DNA of 64,000 nucleotides from Guptibacillus hwajinpoensis (GTDB lineage Bacteria > Bacillota > Bacilli > Bacillales > Guptibacillaceae), in assembly GCF_001039475.1 (NCBI RefSeq), contig NZ_LELK01000001.1, positions 717,466 to 781,465 on the forward strand. Reading direction: 5' to 3'. Both the position numbers and the translations under genes were made by a program. The first letter of the stretch is position 1, and every line of letters begins with the position of its first letter. Below, piece by piece: positions 53,198 to 61,834 of this stretch. The notes below the pieces were generated by a model that saw nothing but the letters and a program-made list of their open reading frames with translations, was not told where the DNA came from and did not search any database.

Positions 53198-53746
53198 TTA
53201 TTTGATAAGATCACTTTTAATAATTGAATACATATATAAATCATCAAATTTACCAAGAGTATATTCATAGTGCCTGAGTAAGCCTTCTTTTGTGAAACCT
53301 AGTTTGCTAACCAACTTTTGTGATTGAATATTACCAGGCTCTATCAAAGCCTCTATCCGTTCTAACTGATAGTGATTAAATCCATACCTAATAATTGCTC
53401 CTAGTGCTTCAGAAGCTATTCCTTTTCCCCAATAGTTTTTACTTAATTCAAATCCAACTTCTGCTCTATAATGTTTGTCTTGCAAATTTAAATACCCGCA
53501 ACTACCTATAACTTTACCTGAATCTTTTAAAGTAATTCCCCACCTAATACCTGTACCTTCCGTTATTATTGAGTGATACCATTCGATTTCATCCAATACA
53601 TCTTCAACATTTTGGGCCGGTGCTAATCCCATATGTTTTACGACTTCTTCATCGGATAAATAGTGATACATATCCAAAGCATCCTCAAAGGTTACTTCTC
53701 TTAAAATTAATCGTTTTGTTTCAATTATTGGATTTTGTTTTTCCAT
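53198..53746 (-). CDS. GNAT acetyltransferase, RimJ/RimL type, duplicated cassette copy 1
   Basis: A 182-residue protein: NPIIETKRLILREVTFEDA at the start is the Acetyltransf_3 signature. VGFELSKNYWGKGIASEALG near residue 105 is the acetyl-CoA loop, and NIQSQKLVSKLGFTKEGLLR near residue 145 the C-terminal helix motif. ATG at 53746 after GAGAGGAACATTA; a longer frame to 53872 runs over the upstream cassette boundary and is rejected. Nearly identical to the protein at 62606 (I count four residue differences). The substrate may be a protein N-terminus or a small amine. Confidence 0.88.
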   Translation of the reverse strand: MEKQNPIIETKRLILREVTFEDALDMYHYLSDEEVVKHMGLAPAQNVEDVLDEIEWYHSIITEGTGIRWGITLKDSGKVIGSCGYLNLQDKHYRAEVGFELSKNYWGKGIASEALGAIIRYGFNHYQLERIEALIEPGNIQSQKLVSKLGFTKEGLLRHYEYTLGKFDDLYMYSIIKSDLIK

Positions 53747-53837
53747 TAATGTTCCTCTCTTTAACGTACTTCTATTTTCTTGTATAGCTCCTCCATATAT
53801 TGTAGAGCGGAAATCTATGTACCGATCTTCAGCTTTT

Positions 53838-53875
53838 GCTCCGATTAACTTGAAGACTCGATTTCGAAGCAAATA
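53838..53875 (-). repeat. Array element S6 (short form)
   Basis: GCTCCGATTAACTTGAAGACT with the CGATTTCGAAG tail, but without a clear hairpin or promoter block. It marks the right end of GNAT cassette copy 1. Confidence 0.6.
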
Positions 53876-53921
53876 TATAGATTTTGCTAGAAATTTTCAC
53901 ACAGGTTTACGCTAGATTTCT

Positions 53922-54143
53922 TTAAAAAGCATAAATCCCAACGAAAATACTAAATCCAGCTACAAGGAATGATGTTAAAGCGACTGGTTTTCGTTCTTGA
54001 AATTCAGAAACCCCCATAACAAGAAACGTTCCACCCATTAAGAGCATTAAATAAGGCAATATAGTTCTGGTTGTTCCAGTTATCAAACCATAAATAGATA
54101 GAGAAACTACAATAGTCGCCAGAAATATTCTAAGTATTTTCAC
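53922..54143 (-). CDS. DUF3953-type small membrane protein (YczI-like)
   Basis: A 73-residue protein with three hydrophobic helices: ILRIFLATIVVSLSIYGLI, TILPYLMLLMGGTFLVMGVS and PVALTSFLVAGFSIFVGIY. The pattern with EFQERK between helices two and three resembles B. subtilis YczI. Start: GTG at 54143 after GGGGGAAATGCTG; ATG two codons upstream is too close to the site. Function unknown. Single gene of the S6-S7 cassette. Confidence 0.75.
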   Translation of the reverse strand: MKILRIFLATIVVSLSIYGLITGTTRTILPYLMLLMGGTFLVMGVSEFQERKPVALTSFLVAGFSIFVGIYAF

Positions 54144-54224
54144 CAGCATTTCCCCCGCAAAAAAATATTAAGTCCTTTACTATGTGACACTGTAATTAAG
54201 TTAAAATGAGATAAAATTCATCTA

Positions 54225-54262
54225 TATTATCGCTCCGAGATAATGGAGTAAGATTTAAATTG
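54225..54262 (-). repeat. Array element S7 (short form)
   Basis: GCTCCGAGATAATGGAGTA, a close match to the gene-side consensus, preceded only by a weak imperfect stem. No promoter block. Confidence 0.6.
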
Positions 54263-54298
54263 AAACACAACCACCAAGTAATCGGTATCTTTGTCCAC

Positions 54299-54346
54299 AA
54301 AACACTGTGTACCACGCCTTAACTGGCTGGTGTAGAGTGTTTTTTT
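54299..54346. terminator. Terminator-like hairpin in the MFS cassette
   Basis: AACACT...GCC-ttaact-GGC...AGTGTT with T8 on the plus strand and TTTTG on the minus strand. It lies 3' of the 59-residue gene, so it probably ends the minus-strand transcript. Confidence 0.6.
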
Positions 54347-54406
54347 TGAATGCTCAATCGAATTTGCTCGCTTACAAGTGAAGTACCTCAAATAAATTAA
54401 CTGAAG

Positions 54407-54586
54407 TTATGAATCTGCTTTCTTCTTCAAGGGGTATTTCTTATTAATTATCGAGATAACGACCATAGTTGTCGAACTTAATGCCACTGCCTTAATTATT
54501 AAAATATCCGGCAAGATTATATATTCAATTCCCATAACAACCATTACGATTAAACATGTAATAAGAAATCTTTTCCCGAAAGACAT
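54407..54586 (-). CDS. 59-residue small membrane protein
   Basis: MSFGKRFLITCLIVMVVMGI opens with a basic start and a first helix; IIKAVALSSTTMVVISIIN forms a second; the end KKYPLKKKADS is basic. Two-helix hairpin topology with both ends inside. The ribosome site GAGGAGGTTTAGTA before ATG is near perfect. Just below the common 60-residue cut-off, so easily missed. Probably co-transcribed with the MFS gene upstream (130 bases apart), making this a two-gene cassette. Function unknown. Confidence 0.7.
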   Translation of the reverse strand: MSFGKRFLITCLIVMVVMGIEYIILPDILIIKAVALSSTTMVVISIINKKYPLKKKADS

Positions 54587-54718
54587 TACTAAACCTCCTC
54601 GAAAGTTTATTCACTTGATGTGATTTCGAAATCACACCCTTCAGCTCCCGTTTCATACTCAATCTTAATATTAAATCCCCTTGAACAACGGAAAACGTTA
54701 GAAAGTAACTTATATCAC

Positions 54719-56017
54719 CTAATAATTAACATCTTTATTACTAAAGCGCAGAGATCTTTGGAACGAAACGGTAAGACCTAATATGATAGTAGCTAACCCA
54801 GACATAAATAATGTATTGGCAGCACCAAAATACTCTCCTAATAAACCAACGATAAATGTACCAAAAGGAAAGCCAATTCCTGCAATAAATCCCATGACTC
54901 CTATGACCCTTCCTCTTAGATGATTTGGGATAAGTTTTTGCTCTAGAGTAGGTTCAACAATGTTATAAGGTGCATACACAATTCCACCAAAAAACATAAT
55001 CACATAAACAATAGTTTCGTTGGTAACAAAACTGATTAGAAGTGGAGCTACTCCCCATAAACTAATGACGATACCGAGTGAATAAGAGTAATAAATCGGA
55101 ATGTTTAACCTCACCCAAATAAACGAACCTAAAAGTGCTCCTACTGCAAAAACTGTCCAAATCATACCCAGAGTATCTGGACCAGAATCCAAATGACTCC
55201 CCACAAAAACAGGTAATACAGGTTCTAAGGGAGCATAAGTGATGTTAAATACTAATGTGACGCTGGATATGATGATTAGAACTCTATGATTACGTAAGAA
55301 CGTAAACCCGTCTACGATTTCTTTTATGATTCTATAATTTCTTTTCTTCAATCGCCTTGGTTCTACTCCCTGTTGGAAACTACTATAAGGAATGAAGAAG
55401 TAGAGAATAGCTGCCAAGAAAAAGAAAAAAACAGCAACGAATAATGTGAGTGACGCCCCTATGTATGCTGCGGAAAAACCTCCGATTGCGGGACCGATTA
55501 AATAGCCTGATTGACCAGCCATTGCTACCAGTGCATTGGCGCTTTGCAAATCTTCCTGATCTACAAAAGCAGGCAATATGGTCATACTTCCGATATCAGT
55601 AAAAGCTGATAAAAGACCGTTAATAAAAACAACTATTAAGATTATAGGAAGGGTCAATTCATCTCCCCAATATAATAGTGGAATTAATAAAATGAATATT
55701 GCTCTCAATACATTTTCAGCAATCATGATCGTACGTCTATTAAATTCATCTAAAAGCGACCCTACAAAAATACTTGATAAAAGTGGAGCAATGGTAGCAG
55801 AAGTAATGACAAATCCGATAGCTGATGCAGAATTCGTCAATTCATAAACAAACCACGCCAAGGCTACCCAAGAGATTTTCTTTCCTAAATCAAGAATTAA
55901 TCTTGCTGTAACAAAAAATTTAAAGTCTCTATTTTTGAATAAATAGAACATACAACATATAACCTTTCTAAGAAGTGCCTTCATTCTTTCAACCAAGAAT
56001 TTTTCCTTATTCTGCAT
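54719..56017 (-). CDS. MFS transporter, macrolide-efflux (MFS_3) type
   Basis: Up to 432 residues with about twelve membrane helices. FYLFKNRDFKFFVTARLILDLGK near residue 24 is the typical start of the MefA/EntS-like group. SIFVGSLLDEFNRRTIMI is motif A (GxLxDRxxRR), and VYAPYNIVEPTLEQKLIPNHLRGRVIGVM near residue 345 the second-half motif. The start is uncertain: ATG at 56017 has no clear site, TTG or ATG codons 8 to 24 residues later are alternatives. It may export a drug or siderophore. The promoter block of S8 lies just upstream. Confidence 0.85.
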   Translation of the reverse strand: MQNKEKFLVERMKALLRKVICCMFYLFKNRDFKFFVTARLILDLGKKISWVALAWFVYELTNSASAIGFVITSATIAPLLSSIFVGSLLDEFNRRTIMIAENVLRAIFILLIPLLYWGDELTLPIILIVVFINGLLSAFTDIGSMTILPAFVDQEDLQSANALVAMAGQSGYLIGPAIGGFSAAYIGASLTLFVAVFFFFLAAILYFFIPYSSFQQGVEPRRLKKRNYRIIKEIVDGFTFLRNHRVLIIISSVTLVFNITYAPLEPVLPVFVGSHLDSGPDTLGMIWTVFAVGALLGSFIWVRLNIPIYYSYSLGIVISLWGVAPLLISFVTNETIVYVIMFFGGIVYAPYNIVEPTLEQKLIPNHLRGRVIGVMGFIAGIGFPFGTFIVGLLGEYFGAANTLFMSGLATIILGLTVSFQRSLRFSNKDVNY

Positions 56018-56125
56018 CTATTCTTAATCCAATTATTTCAAATAAAGCCACTTACCGCAAACCCTTACTGTATAAAAATAAGAGCCTATCTCTATTAAAG
56101 ATAAGCTCCGAGATAATGGAAGATA
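56018..56125 (-). repeat. Array element S8 with promoter block
   Basis: Stem GAGCCTATCT / AGATAAGCTC with a C-A mismatch, then GCTCCGAGATAATGGAAGA. Block: TTGCGG (56055-56060), 17 bases, AATAAT (56032-56037) preceded by TGA. The -35 has drifted, yet the spacing holds. Confidence 0.72.
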
Positions 56126-56240
56126 ACATTTGTGCTTATTTGAAGGCATACATCGCAATAACTATTTAAAAAGATCAAAAAAGAACCTACTAAAACGTTT
56201 ACCAAAACTAACTCATACTAGCCATAGTCATCTACTACAA

Positions 56241-56897
56241 TTAGAGCGTCTCATCTAATTTCCTAATCTTTGAGTGGGAAATTAAAAAAACAGTGCCAAA
56301 AACGTCGATTTTGGCTCCTTTTACACGTACAGCGCAATCTTTGTTCGATGCATAAATATTAATTTCTTCCGATAGGGGAGATAGTTCGCTCTGAACCAGT
56401 GGAATATTATTTTCAAGATCAAAATGAGATAGGACGGAGAAATTATCAAGACCGATTCCGTTGTAAACAGAGCTCTTATCAACTTCATCTCCAAATGATT
56501 TCGAGCATAACCATTTAGCGGACATGTTGATTGCACCAGCGCTTGCTCCCATCACAACGGCACTGCTTTCTTTTATAGGATTAGATAATTCATATTCCAT
56601 CAAAAAACCATTTTGCTCCAGAATATTTCCACCCAACAAAAAAATGACGGAAGCATTTTGAATTTTCGTTTGGGCTTCTTCCTTCTGTAAGCAATAATTA
56701 ATTAAATGATATTCATCGAACATAATGCCAGCCTGGTCAAGCCATGAGCGCTCAGTAGCACCATCATCTTCATAAATAGATGGATTCGAGCTTATCATAG
56801 CAATCGATTTTCTATCAGTTATATCCTCCTGTAACAACCTGCCCAGAGTCTCTGGAAAGAAATTGTTAAACCAACCTAAATAATAGTGAGTTTTCAT
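56241..56897 (-). CDS. Peptidase S51-like protein (dipeptidase E fold)
   Basis: A 218-residue protein with the class I amidotransferase-like fold. The nucleophile Ser lies in VVMGASAGAINMSAKW near residue 110, preceded by VIFLLGGNILEQ, and LSHFDLEN and NKDCAVRVKGAKIDVFG follow, as in peptidase E/cyanophycinase relatives. It probably hydrolyses Asp- or acyl-linked dipeptides. Start ATG at 56897 after ACGGGGGTACTT; a frame reaching 56948 is rejected. A single-gene cassette between S8 and S9. Confidence 0.82.
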   Translation of the reverse strand: MKTHYYLGWFNNFFPETLGRLLQEDITDRKSIAMISSNPSIYEDDGATERSWLDQAGIMFDEYHLINYCLQKEEAQTKIQNASVIFLLGGNILEQNGFLMEYELSNPIKESSAVVMGASAGAINMSAKWLCSKSFGDEVDKSSVYNGIGLDNFSVLSHFDLENNIPLVQSELSPLSEEINIYASNKDCAVRVKGAKIDVFGTVFLISHSKIRKLDETL

Positions 56898-57039
56898 AAG
56901 TACCCCCGTAGCCAAGTGTATAAAACAAACATTTATTCCTTGCGTCACTCATTCTGCTTTCTCATCGCTAACAAAATAATCTCAATAAAGTCCGAATTAT
57001 TGAATACAAGTTACACAACACTCTTCAATTTACCTTTTC

Positions 57040-57150
57040 ATATCTTTAGTACCAATTATTTCAAATAATTAAGAACAACTCAATCTTTTATTTCACATTA
57101 AAAGGAGCCTATCTTATTATAGATAAGCTCCGAGATTGTGGAACAAAGCA
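57040..57150 (-). repeat. Array element S9 with promoter block
   Basis: Stem GGAGCCTATCT / AGATAAGCTCC with one C-A mismatch, then GCTCCGAGATTGTGGAACA; TTTTAATG follows the stem on the minus strand, so it may also terminate. Block: TTGAGT (57078-57083), 17 bases, AATAAT (57055-57060). Confidence 0.78.
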
Positions 57151-57159
57151 TTTTCTATC

Positions 57160-57885
57160 TCAGTTTGATATTTTATTTAACCAAGTTATTAAATCGATTA
57201 TCATTTCCGAGGTGAATTGATGATTAACATATTTATGAACATTGAAATCCACATTTCTTCTTTTTTCAACCTCTTTTAGGTAACGATAATAATCTTTTTG
57301 TCCTTCTATTGGTATAATCTCATCACTTTCTCCGTGAATAAGAAGAACAGGGGAACCACAATTCACTCTCTCTTTAGGATCGTATTCCATTAATGTTTTT
57401 TTCAGCTCTACGGAGATGTCTTCTCTATTATCTCTATCTCTAAAAATTTGCTCTGACAATATAAATGAACCGGATCCATTTATATTCGCTAATCCACCTA
57501 ACTTTGGTTCACGAGCGAAAATTCCATTTGCTATAAATCCGCCCATAGAACTGCCTATAAGGAATACGTCTTCTTTATTTATTTCTAATGCAGAAATAAA
57601 ATCATTAAATTCATCAATACTTTTAATTATGGTATCCCAAAAATAATCTCGCATTGCTTTTTGGTCAAAGTGATTTTCTAGTGGCTGTCTTGTATCGTGA
57701 AAAATGATCTCAGGAACTATGATCCTAAAACCCTCTTTTGATAATTCCTCTGCCAGTTCCTTATACCCCTCAGCTGTTCCTCCCCAACCGTGATATATGA
57801 TTATTACTTTTTCACATTCATTTACTTTATTAATTTCAAAGGAATAATACCTGAACTTATCTATAATCTTTCTCTGCACAACCAT
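57160..57885 (-). CDS. Alpha/beta hydrolase, YitV-like esterase
   Basis: A 241-residue cytosolic hydrolase. KVIIIYHGWGGTAEGYK near residue 27 is the oxyanion segment and VFLIGSSMGGFIANGIF near residue 105 the Ser elbow (GSSMGG). VLLIHGESDEIIPIEGQ near residue 185 is the Asp loop, and KYVNHQFTSEMI carries the His. The start is ATG at 57885, or GTG two codons later with better spacing to AAGGGAGA. Prolyl-oligopeptidase-type fold; substrate unknown. Single gene of the S9-S10 cassette. Confidence 0.85.
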   Translation of the reverse strand: MVVQRKIIDKFRYYSFEINKVNECEKVIIIYHGWGGTAEGYKELAEELSKEGFRIIVPEIIFHDTRQPLENHFDQKAMRDYFWDTIIKSIDEFNDFISALEINKEDVFLIGSSMGGFIANGIFAREPKLGGLANINGSGSFILSEQIFRDRDNREDISVELKKTLMEYDPKERVNCGSPVLLIHGESDEIIPIEGQKDYYRYLKEVEKRRNVDFNVHKYVNHQFTSEMIIDLITWLNKISN

Positions 57886-57954
57886 TCTCCCTTAAAAGTT
57901 TTTGTGTAATAACAAAACGGTAATATTATCAAACAGCTGATCCACAACCCTGTC

Positions 57955-58080
57955 CAAGTTCTCAATACCAATTATTTCAAATTAGTATAAATAACTCAAT
58001 CCTTTTTTAACATTAAAAGGAGCTTATCTTATTACAGATAAGCTCCGATTTACTTGAAGAAAATCGAGATATTCTTGAGG
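57955..58080 (-). repeat. Array element S10 with promoter block (best example)
   Basis: Perfect stem GGAGCTTATC-TTATTACA-GATAAGCTCC (58019-58046), TTTTAATG after it on the minus strand, and GCTCCGATTTACTTGAAGA with an ATCGAGATATTC tail. Block: TTGAGT (57994-57999), 17 bases ending TGA, AATAAT (57971-57976). Confidence 0.8.
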
Positions 58081-58091
58081 AAGATGCCCAG

Positions 58092-58631
58092 TTAGGTTTT
58101 AACCGTTTCCAAGATTGTATCGACAATATCAATGACTGGTAATGATCCATCTACGATAAGGTCCGAATTTGGTTTTATTGTTTTTCCCATCTCCAAATAG
58201 GCTTCTCTACCGAATTTCAAATAAAAATTTAATTGATCACTGATTTCATAAGAAGTGGTATTCGGTTGATCTCTTAGAAATCTTCTTGCCATAGCTATAT
58301 CCAGTGGCGTATCAATATAAATAGATAAATCAATAAAATTCTTCAGTTGATCATTCTTATATGCGAATGGGTAATCGAGTATTATGTACTCAGGAGGCTC
58401 TTCTCTTTCTAAAAGTGACTTTAATTCTGCTTTGAGAAGTTCTAAGTTCCACTGGTTATAATCAGGACCATCGTCGACCCATTTAACAAGATCATCTGGT
58501 GCTCCTTCAAAATCATATTCATCAAAAAACAACGCTTCAGAACAATTTATTCTTTTAATTAATTCGTTTGTAACTGTAGTTTTTCCACCACCTGAAACTG
58601 AAGCAATTGATATCACTTTTGCTTTAAACAC
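58092..58631 (-). CDS. P-loop kinase, uridine-kinase-like
   Basis: A 179-residue nucleoside-kinase-like protein. Walker A is ASVSGGGKTTVTNEL at residues 10-24. FFDEYDFEGAPDDLVKW near residue 40 is the acceptor-side Asp loop, YIILDYPFAY near residue 80 the Walker B-like strand, and LDIAMARRFLRDQ the arginine-rich lid. GTG start with AGGAGG ten bases upstream. It probably phosphorylates a nucleoside or small alcohol such as an antibiotic. Single gene of the S10-S11 cassette; S11 lies almost directly upstream. Confidence 0.83.
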   Translation of the reverse strand: MFKAKVISIASVSGGGKTTVTNELIKRINCSEALFFDEYDFEGAPDDLVKWVDDGPDYNQWNLELLKAELKSLLEREEPPEYIILDYPFAYKNDQLKNFIDLSIYIDTPLDIAMARRFLRDQPNTTSYEISDQLNFYLKFGREAYLEMGKTIKPNSDLIVDGSLPVIDIVDTILETVKT

Positions 58632-58659
58632 TAGCCAATCTCCTCCTGAGGTTTTTAAC

Positions 58660-58695
58660 CTTTATTACAGAATTGCTCCGAGATTATGGAAGATT
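58660..58695 (-). repeat. Array element S11 (short form)
   Basis: GCTCCGAGATTATGGAAGA matches the gene-side consensus exactly, but the hairpin is reduced and the kinase ribosome site follows within 30 bases. No promoter block. Confidence 0.6.
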
Positions 58696-58733
58696 ACTTT
58701 GTATCATTAACTAAATTCTTGGAACAGAAGGTC

Positions 58734-58982
58734 CTAAAACATCTTTTTATAATACTTAACTAAAAATCGAATAACAATTAATAGATGTAATACTATTATT
58801 GATGGAAAATAAGAAGCTTGTATACTTTTTAATAACCTTGCTTCATTTTTTGCTTTAGTGCTATTGTCAAATTGAGCATACTCTTCTGTCCCAATAACAG
58901 TAATCTCTAAGACCAGTGCAACCGCAATTGAAATGAATAAGCTATAAAACCATATTGCAGGTTTAGAAAATACGATTTTCAC
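58734..58982 (-). CDS. Small two-helix membrane protein, 82 residues
   Basis: Helix one is IWFYSLFISIAVALVLEITV and helix two SIIVLHLLIVIRFLVKYY, with a charged outer loop (TEEYAQFDNSTKAKNEARLL) between. GTG start 12 bases after AAGGAGG. Not recognised. Single gene of the cassette between S11 and the decayed site at 59042 (GCTCTAATTGAAGACTTGAAG). Confidence 0.68.
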   Translation of the reverse strand: MKIVFSKPAIWFYSLFISIAVALVLEITVIGTEEYAQFDNSTKAKNEARLLKSIQASYFPSIIVLHLLIVIRFLVKYYKKMF

Positions 58983-59136
58983 CTTGTGAATTAACCTCCT
59001 TAGAGATTCTCATGGGATAGAAAATTAACGTATAAATTAAAGCTCTAATTGAAGACTTGAAGTCAAGATAATTAGAAAGTCTATTACTTTAGATCCAATA
59101 TTTATAAATACTCTATACACCATTACATTGTTATTA

Positions 59137-60135
59137 TCATGTTAACTTCAGTGACTCTTTTAACTCTTTCTTCAAAAATTCTAACTCGTTGAGATTTGGG
59201 ATAAAATATGAAGGTCCTGGTACTTTAGGTGTTGTTCCTTCAATTTTCTTTGTTTGAATAGCCGTTGAACTTAGTGACGGAAATTCTTGCTGCAGGGCAA
59301 ACATTTCACTAGGTTTAAAATTTGTCTCAACGCTATTTTTTAACACTTCTGATATCTTGTTGATTTCAAATATAGTATCGCCTGACTTGACTTCATCTAC
59401 CGTAGATTTAATAAACTGTCTTTGACGTTCCTCTCTTGAGTAAACAGTATTCACATCACGCTTCCTCATTCTTACAAATGCGAGTGCTTCTTCTCCATTC
59501 ATTTCGGTTATTCCCTCATCAAAATAAATCCGATCATTCGAATAGTAATTCTTTTCCCAAAATGGATATTTCACATCAACCTCAACTCCGCCAATAGCAT
59601 CAACAATGTCATGAAATCCCTCAAAATCAACAGCAACATACTTATCGATCGGTATATCCAAAAGATCTTCCACCGTTTCTACGGCTAACTTTTTGGCTCC
59701 GTAGTTTGTAAGGTATCCGTATGTATAAGCAGCGTTTATTTTATGAGTTCCAGCGTATTCACTTCCAACTTTTTCTACTGGAACTTGCACTTTCGTATCC
59801 CTAGGAATACTTATCATAGTTACTTTCTTTGACATAGGATCAAGAGTTATAACAATTTGGGTATCAGCTCTTCCGCCTTTTCCATCTGAGGAATAATCTT
59901 CAATTCCTAGAAGCAAAATTGAAATAGGTTCATTTCCTATATCTACCTTCTTATTTCTTAATTCCGACATATCATTATCCCGTTTGAGTTCACTAAAAGA
60001 TTCTTTCGCTGTGTCATATACTTGAAATCCTAAATAACTACCGCCCCAAAGAACAAGTAACAAAAGTGATAAAGTACCAATGAGAATTTTTTTCTTACGC
60101 TTTTTTCTTCGTCTATATGTAAATCTATTGTTCAT
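59137..60135 (-). CDS. LytR-CpsA-Psr (LCP) family cell-wall ligase
   Basis: A 332-residue membrane-anchored protein. A very basic start (RRRKKRKKK) and one helix (ILIGTLSLLLLVLWGGSYLG) precede the extracellular LCP domain. SILLLGIEDYSSDGKGGRADTQI near residue 73 and MISIPRDTKVQVP near residue 105 carry the conserved Asp and Arg that bind the pyrophosphate. HKINAAYTYG near residue 130 and EEALAFVRMRKR near residue 215 complete the family. LCP enzymes attach teichoic acids or other glycopolymers to peptidoglycan. ATG with AAAGGAG upstream. It follows the deacetylase gene by 43 bases, forming the only clear operon inside the array. Confidence 0.92.
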   Translation of the reverse strand: MNNRFTYRRRKKRKKKILIGTLSLLLLVLWGGSYLGFQVYDTAKESFSELKRDNDMSELRNKKVDIGNEPISILLLGIEDYSSDGKGGRADTQIVITLDPMSKKVTMISIPRDTKVQVPVEKVGSEYAGTHKINAAYTYGYLTNYGAKKLAVETVEDLLDIPIDKYVAVDFEGFHDIVDAIGGVEVDVKYPFWEKNYYSNDRIYFDEGITEMNGEEALAFVRMRKRDVNTVYSREERQRQFIKSTVDEVKSGDTIFEINKISEVLKNSVETNFKPSEMFALQQEFPSLSSTAIQTKKIEGTTPKVPGPSYFIPNLNELEFLKKELKESLKLT

Positions 60136-60178
60136 CGTTTTCTCCTTTTATCCTTTAGATCTTCATATTATCGTACTT

Positions 60179-61537
60179 TTAAGTCGTTCCATAATAGGTT
60201 CCGGAAGTATATTTTCCTTGCATAGAAAGCAATTGAGAAACAGTTAAGAACTGATAGCCTTCCTCTTCAAGAGTAGTCAACAGCTTTGGTAATGCATTGG
60301 CTGTGGTAGGATGCACATCGTGTAAAAGGATAATCGATCCTGATACGACTTCTTTTTGAACCACCTGGTTAATCGCTTCAGCATTTTTGCTTTTCCAATC
60401 CAGTGAATCGACTGACCATAGAATAAGAGAAGAACCGTTATCTCTAGCGACATCCTCTACTTTTGAATTAATAGCGCCATAAGGAGGTCGAATGAGAGTA
60501 GGAAATTGACCCGTAGCATCTTGGATTTTTTGATTTGAGCTTTGAATTTCTTGCACCATTTGGGGTTTTCCTACCTTAGTTAGATCCATGTGATGTTCTG
60601 TATGGTTCCCAATTTCATGACCTGAATTAGCAACTCTTTCAGCAATTGAAGGATATTTCTCGACTTGACTTCCCAACATAAAAAAAGTTGCTTTCGCATC
60701 ATGTTGTTTTAATATCTTTAGCACACGTGGCGTTACTTGCATACTGGGACCATCATCAAAAGTGAGGGCAACGTATTTTTCTCCATTGTCCTTTTCATCT
60801 TTCATAGTAGATATTTTTTCTTTAAATGGTACTTCGACTTCTAGAGTTCCAGTATCACCTTCAGTAATGCTAGATTTCTCAAAATATAACGTAAGAGCAT
60901 TTTGGGATACCAGCCAATTCCATGAATTAGGATCTTTCAATGCTTCATTTACTTTTTTATCTATTAGATTGTTCTTAATCTCATCATCCTTTTCCAACTG
61001 CCCTTTAATATTAGAACGAACCTCATCTAACGTTTTCTCGCTAGTAGTCAAAACATCAGTTAATTGTAAAATATTATGACTTGAGTCGATACTAAATGTT
61101 TTTACATGGGTTTCACCATAGATCGAATCCACTAATCTATAGGAGTTAAAAATCAAACTAGTTATATCCTTAGCTCCTTTTTTAACATTAACTTGAATTG
61201 ATAAGTGGGCTCTATTACTTGCTCCAAGAACATCTTTTTGTGATTTGACTTCAGATAAAAAACTCTCTTTCTGTTTGGCGATCCACTCGTGAATTGATTT
61301 TTTAAGGGTTGAATTATTAATAACCGGGGTGTTAATCAGCATTGTATAACGATCTGTGTTTTCTGTATCTTGCTCAACCTCTATATTCGAAACCTCTTTT
61401 TCCTCTTTCTGTTTGACATCCTCTTCACTGCTATCACCAGTCCACTTACCTATACCTATAATAATAAATATTCCCAATAAAATAAGAACAACCCATCCAG
61501 GCCATTTTATTCGCTTAAAAAGCAATCTTCTAATCAT
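60179..61537 (-). CDS. Membrane-anchored polysaccharide deacetylase, PdaC-like
   Basis: A 452-residue protein. One N-terminal helix (GWVVLILLGIFIIIGIG), a DUF4163/DUF3298-like segment (about residues 60-235), then a NodB domain. VALTFDDGPSMQVTPRVL near residue 250 has the catalytic and metal Asp, SGHEIGNHTEHHMDLT the metal His pair, LIRPPYGAINSKVEDV motif 3 and SIILLHDVHPTTANALP motif 5 with the second catalytic His. The same order occurs in B. subtilis PdaC, which deacetylates peptidoglycan MurNAc and chitin oligomers. ATG without a strong site. It pairs with the LCP gene. Confidence 0.88.
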   Translation of the reverse strand: MIRRLLFKRIKWPGWVVLILLGIFIIIGIGKWTGDSSEEDVKQKEEKEVSNIEVEQDTENTDRYTMLINTPVINNSTLKKSIHEWIAKQKESFLSEVKSQKDVLGASNRAHLSIQVNVKKGAKDITSLIFNSYRLVDSIYGETHVKTFSIDSSHNILQLTDVLTTSEKTLDEVRSNIKGQLEKDDEIKNNLIDKKVNEALKDPNSWNWLVSQNALTLYFEKSSITEGDTGTLEVEVPFKEKISTMKDEKDNGEKYVALTFDDGPSMQVTPRVLKILKQHDAKATFFMLGSQVEKYPSIAERVANSGHEIGNHTEHHMDLTKVGKPQMVQEIQSSNQKIQDATGQFPTLIRPPYGAINSKVEDVARDNGSSLILWSVDSLDWKSKNAEAINQVVQKEVVSGSIILLHDVHPTTANALPKLLTTLEEEGYQFLTVSQLLSMQGKYTSGTYYGTT

Positions 61538-61834
61538 ACTTTGTCATCCTCTTTGTTTTTTCTAGAAGGGAAGATGTAGCATTAATATATTAGTAATTTA
61601 TTAATAGCTACCTTATAAAACACACCAGTCTATCCATTGTTTTGCAAAGAAAACAGGAAGCTCAATCCATGAACTTCCTGTAGGTTGTGAATGGAAAAAA
61701 TACCATTCCACATTCATTTTCTCCGATATCATCTTCCATGGAGATATAACGGATGAAATCCTCTTCCCCAAACCTATTTACATCATCAGTACCTTTTAGA
61801 TTTTAAAGTCGAAGCAATTTAAAATCACAATTTA

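Noticed and set aside
53747-53872. N-terminal extension of the GNAT protein to 224 residues
   Set aside because: It crosses the GCTCCGA boundary, lacks a ribosome site, and is not shared by the second copy, where the frame is broken upstream; the ATG at 53746 has GAGAGG.
61700-61745. Further array site (TTCTCCGATATCATCTTCC)
   Set aside because: Resembles GCTCCGATATTATGGAA only loosely, with no hairpin of the right form; too weak to count.
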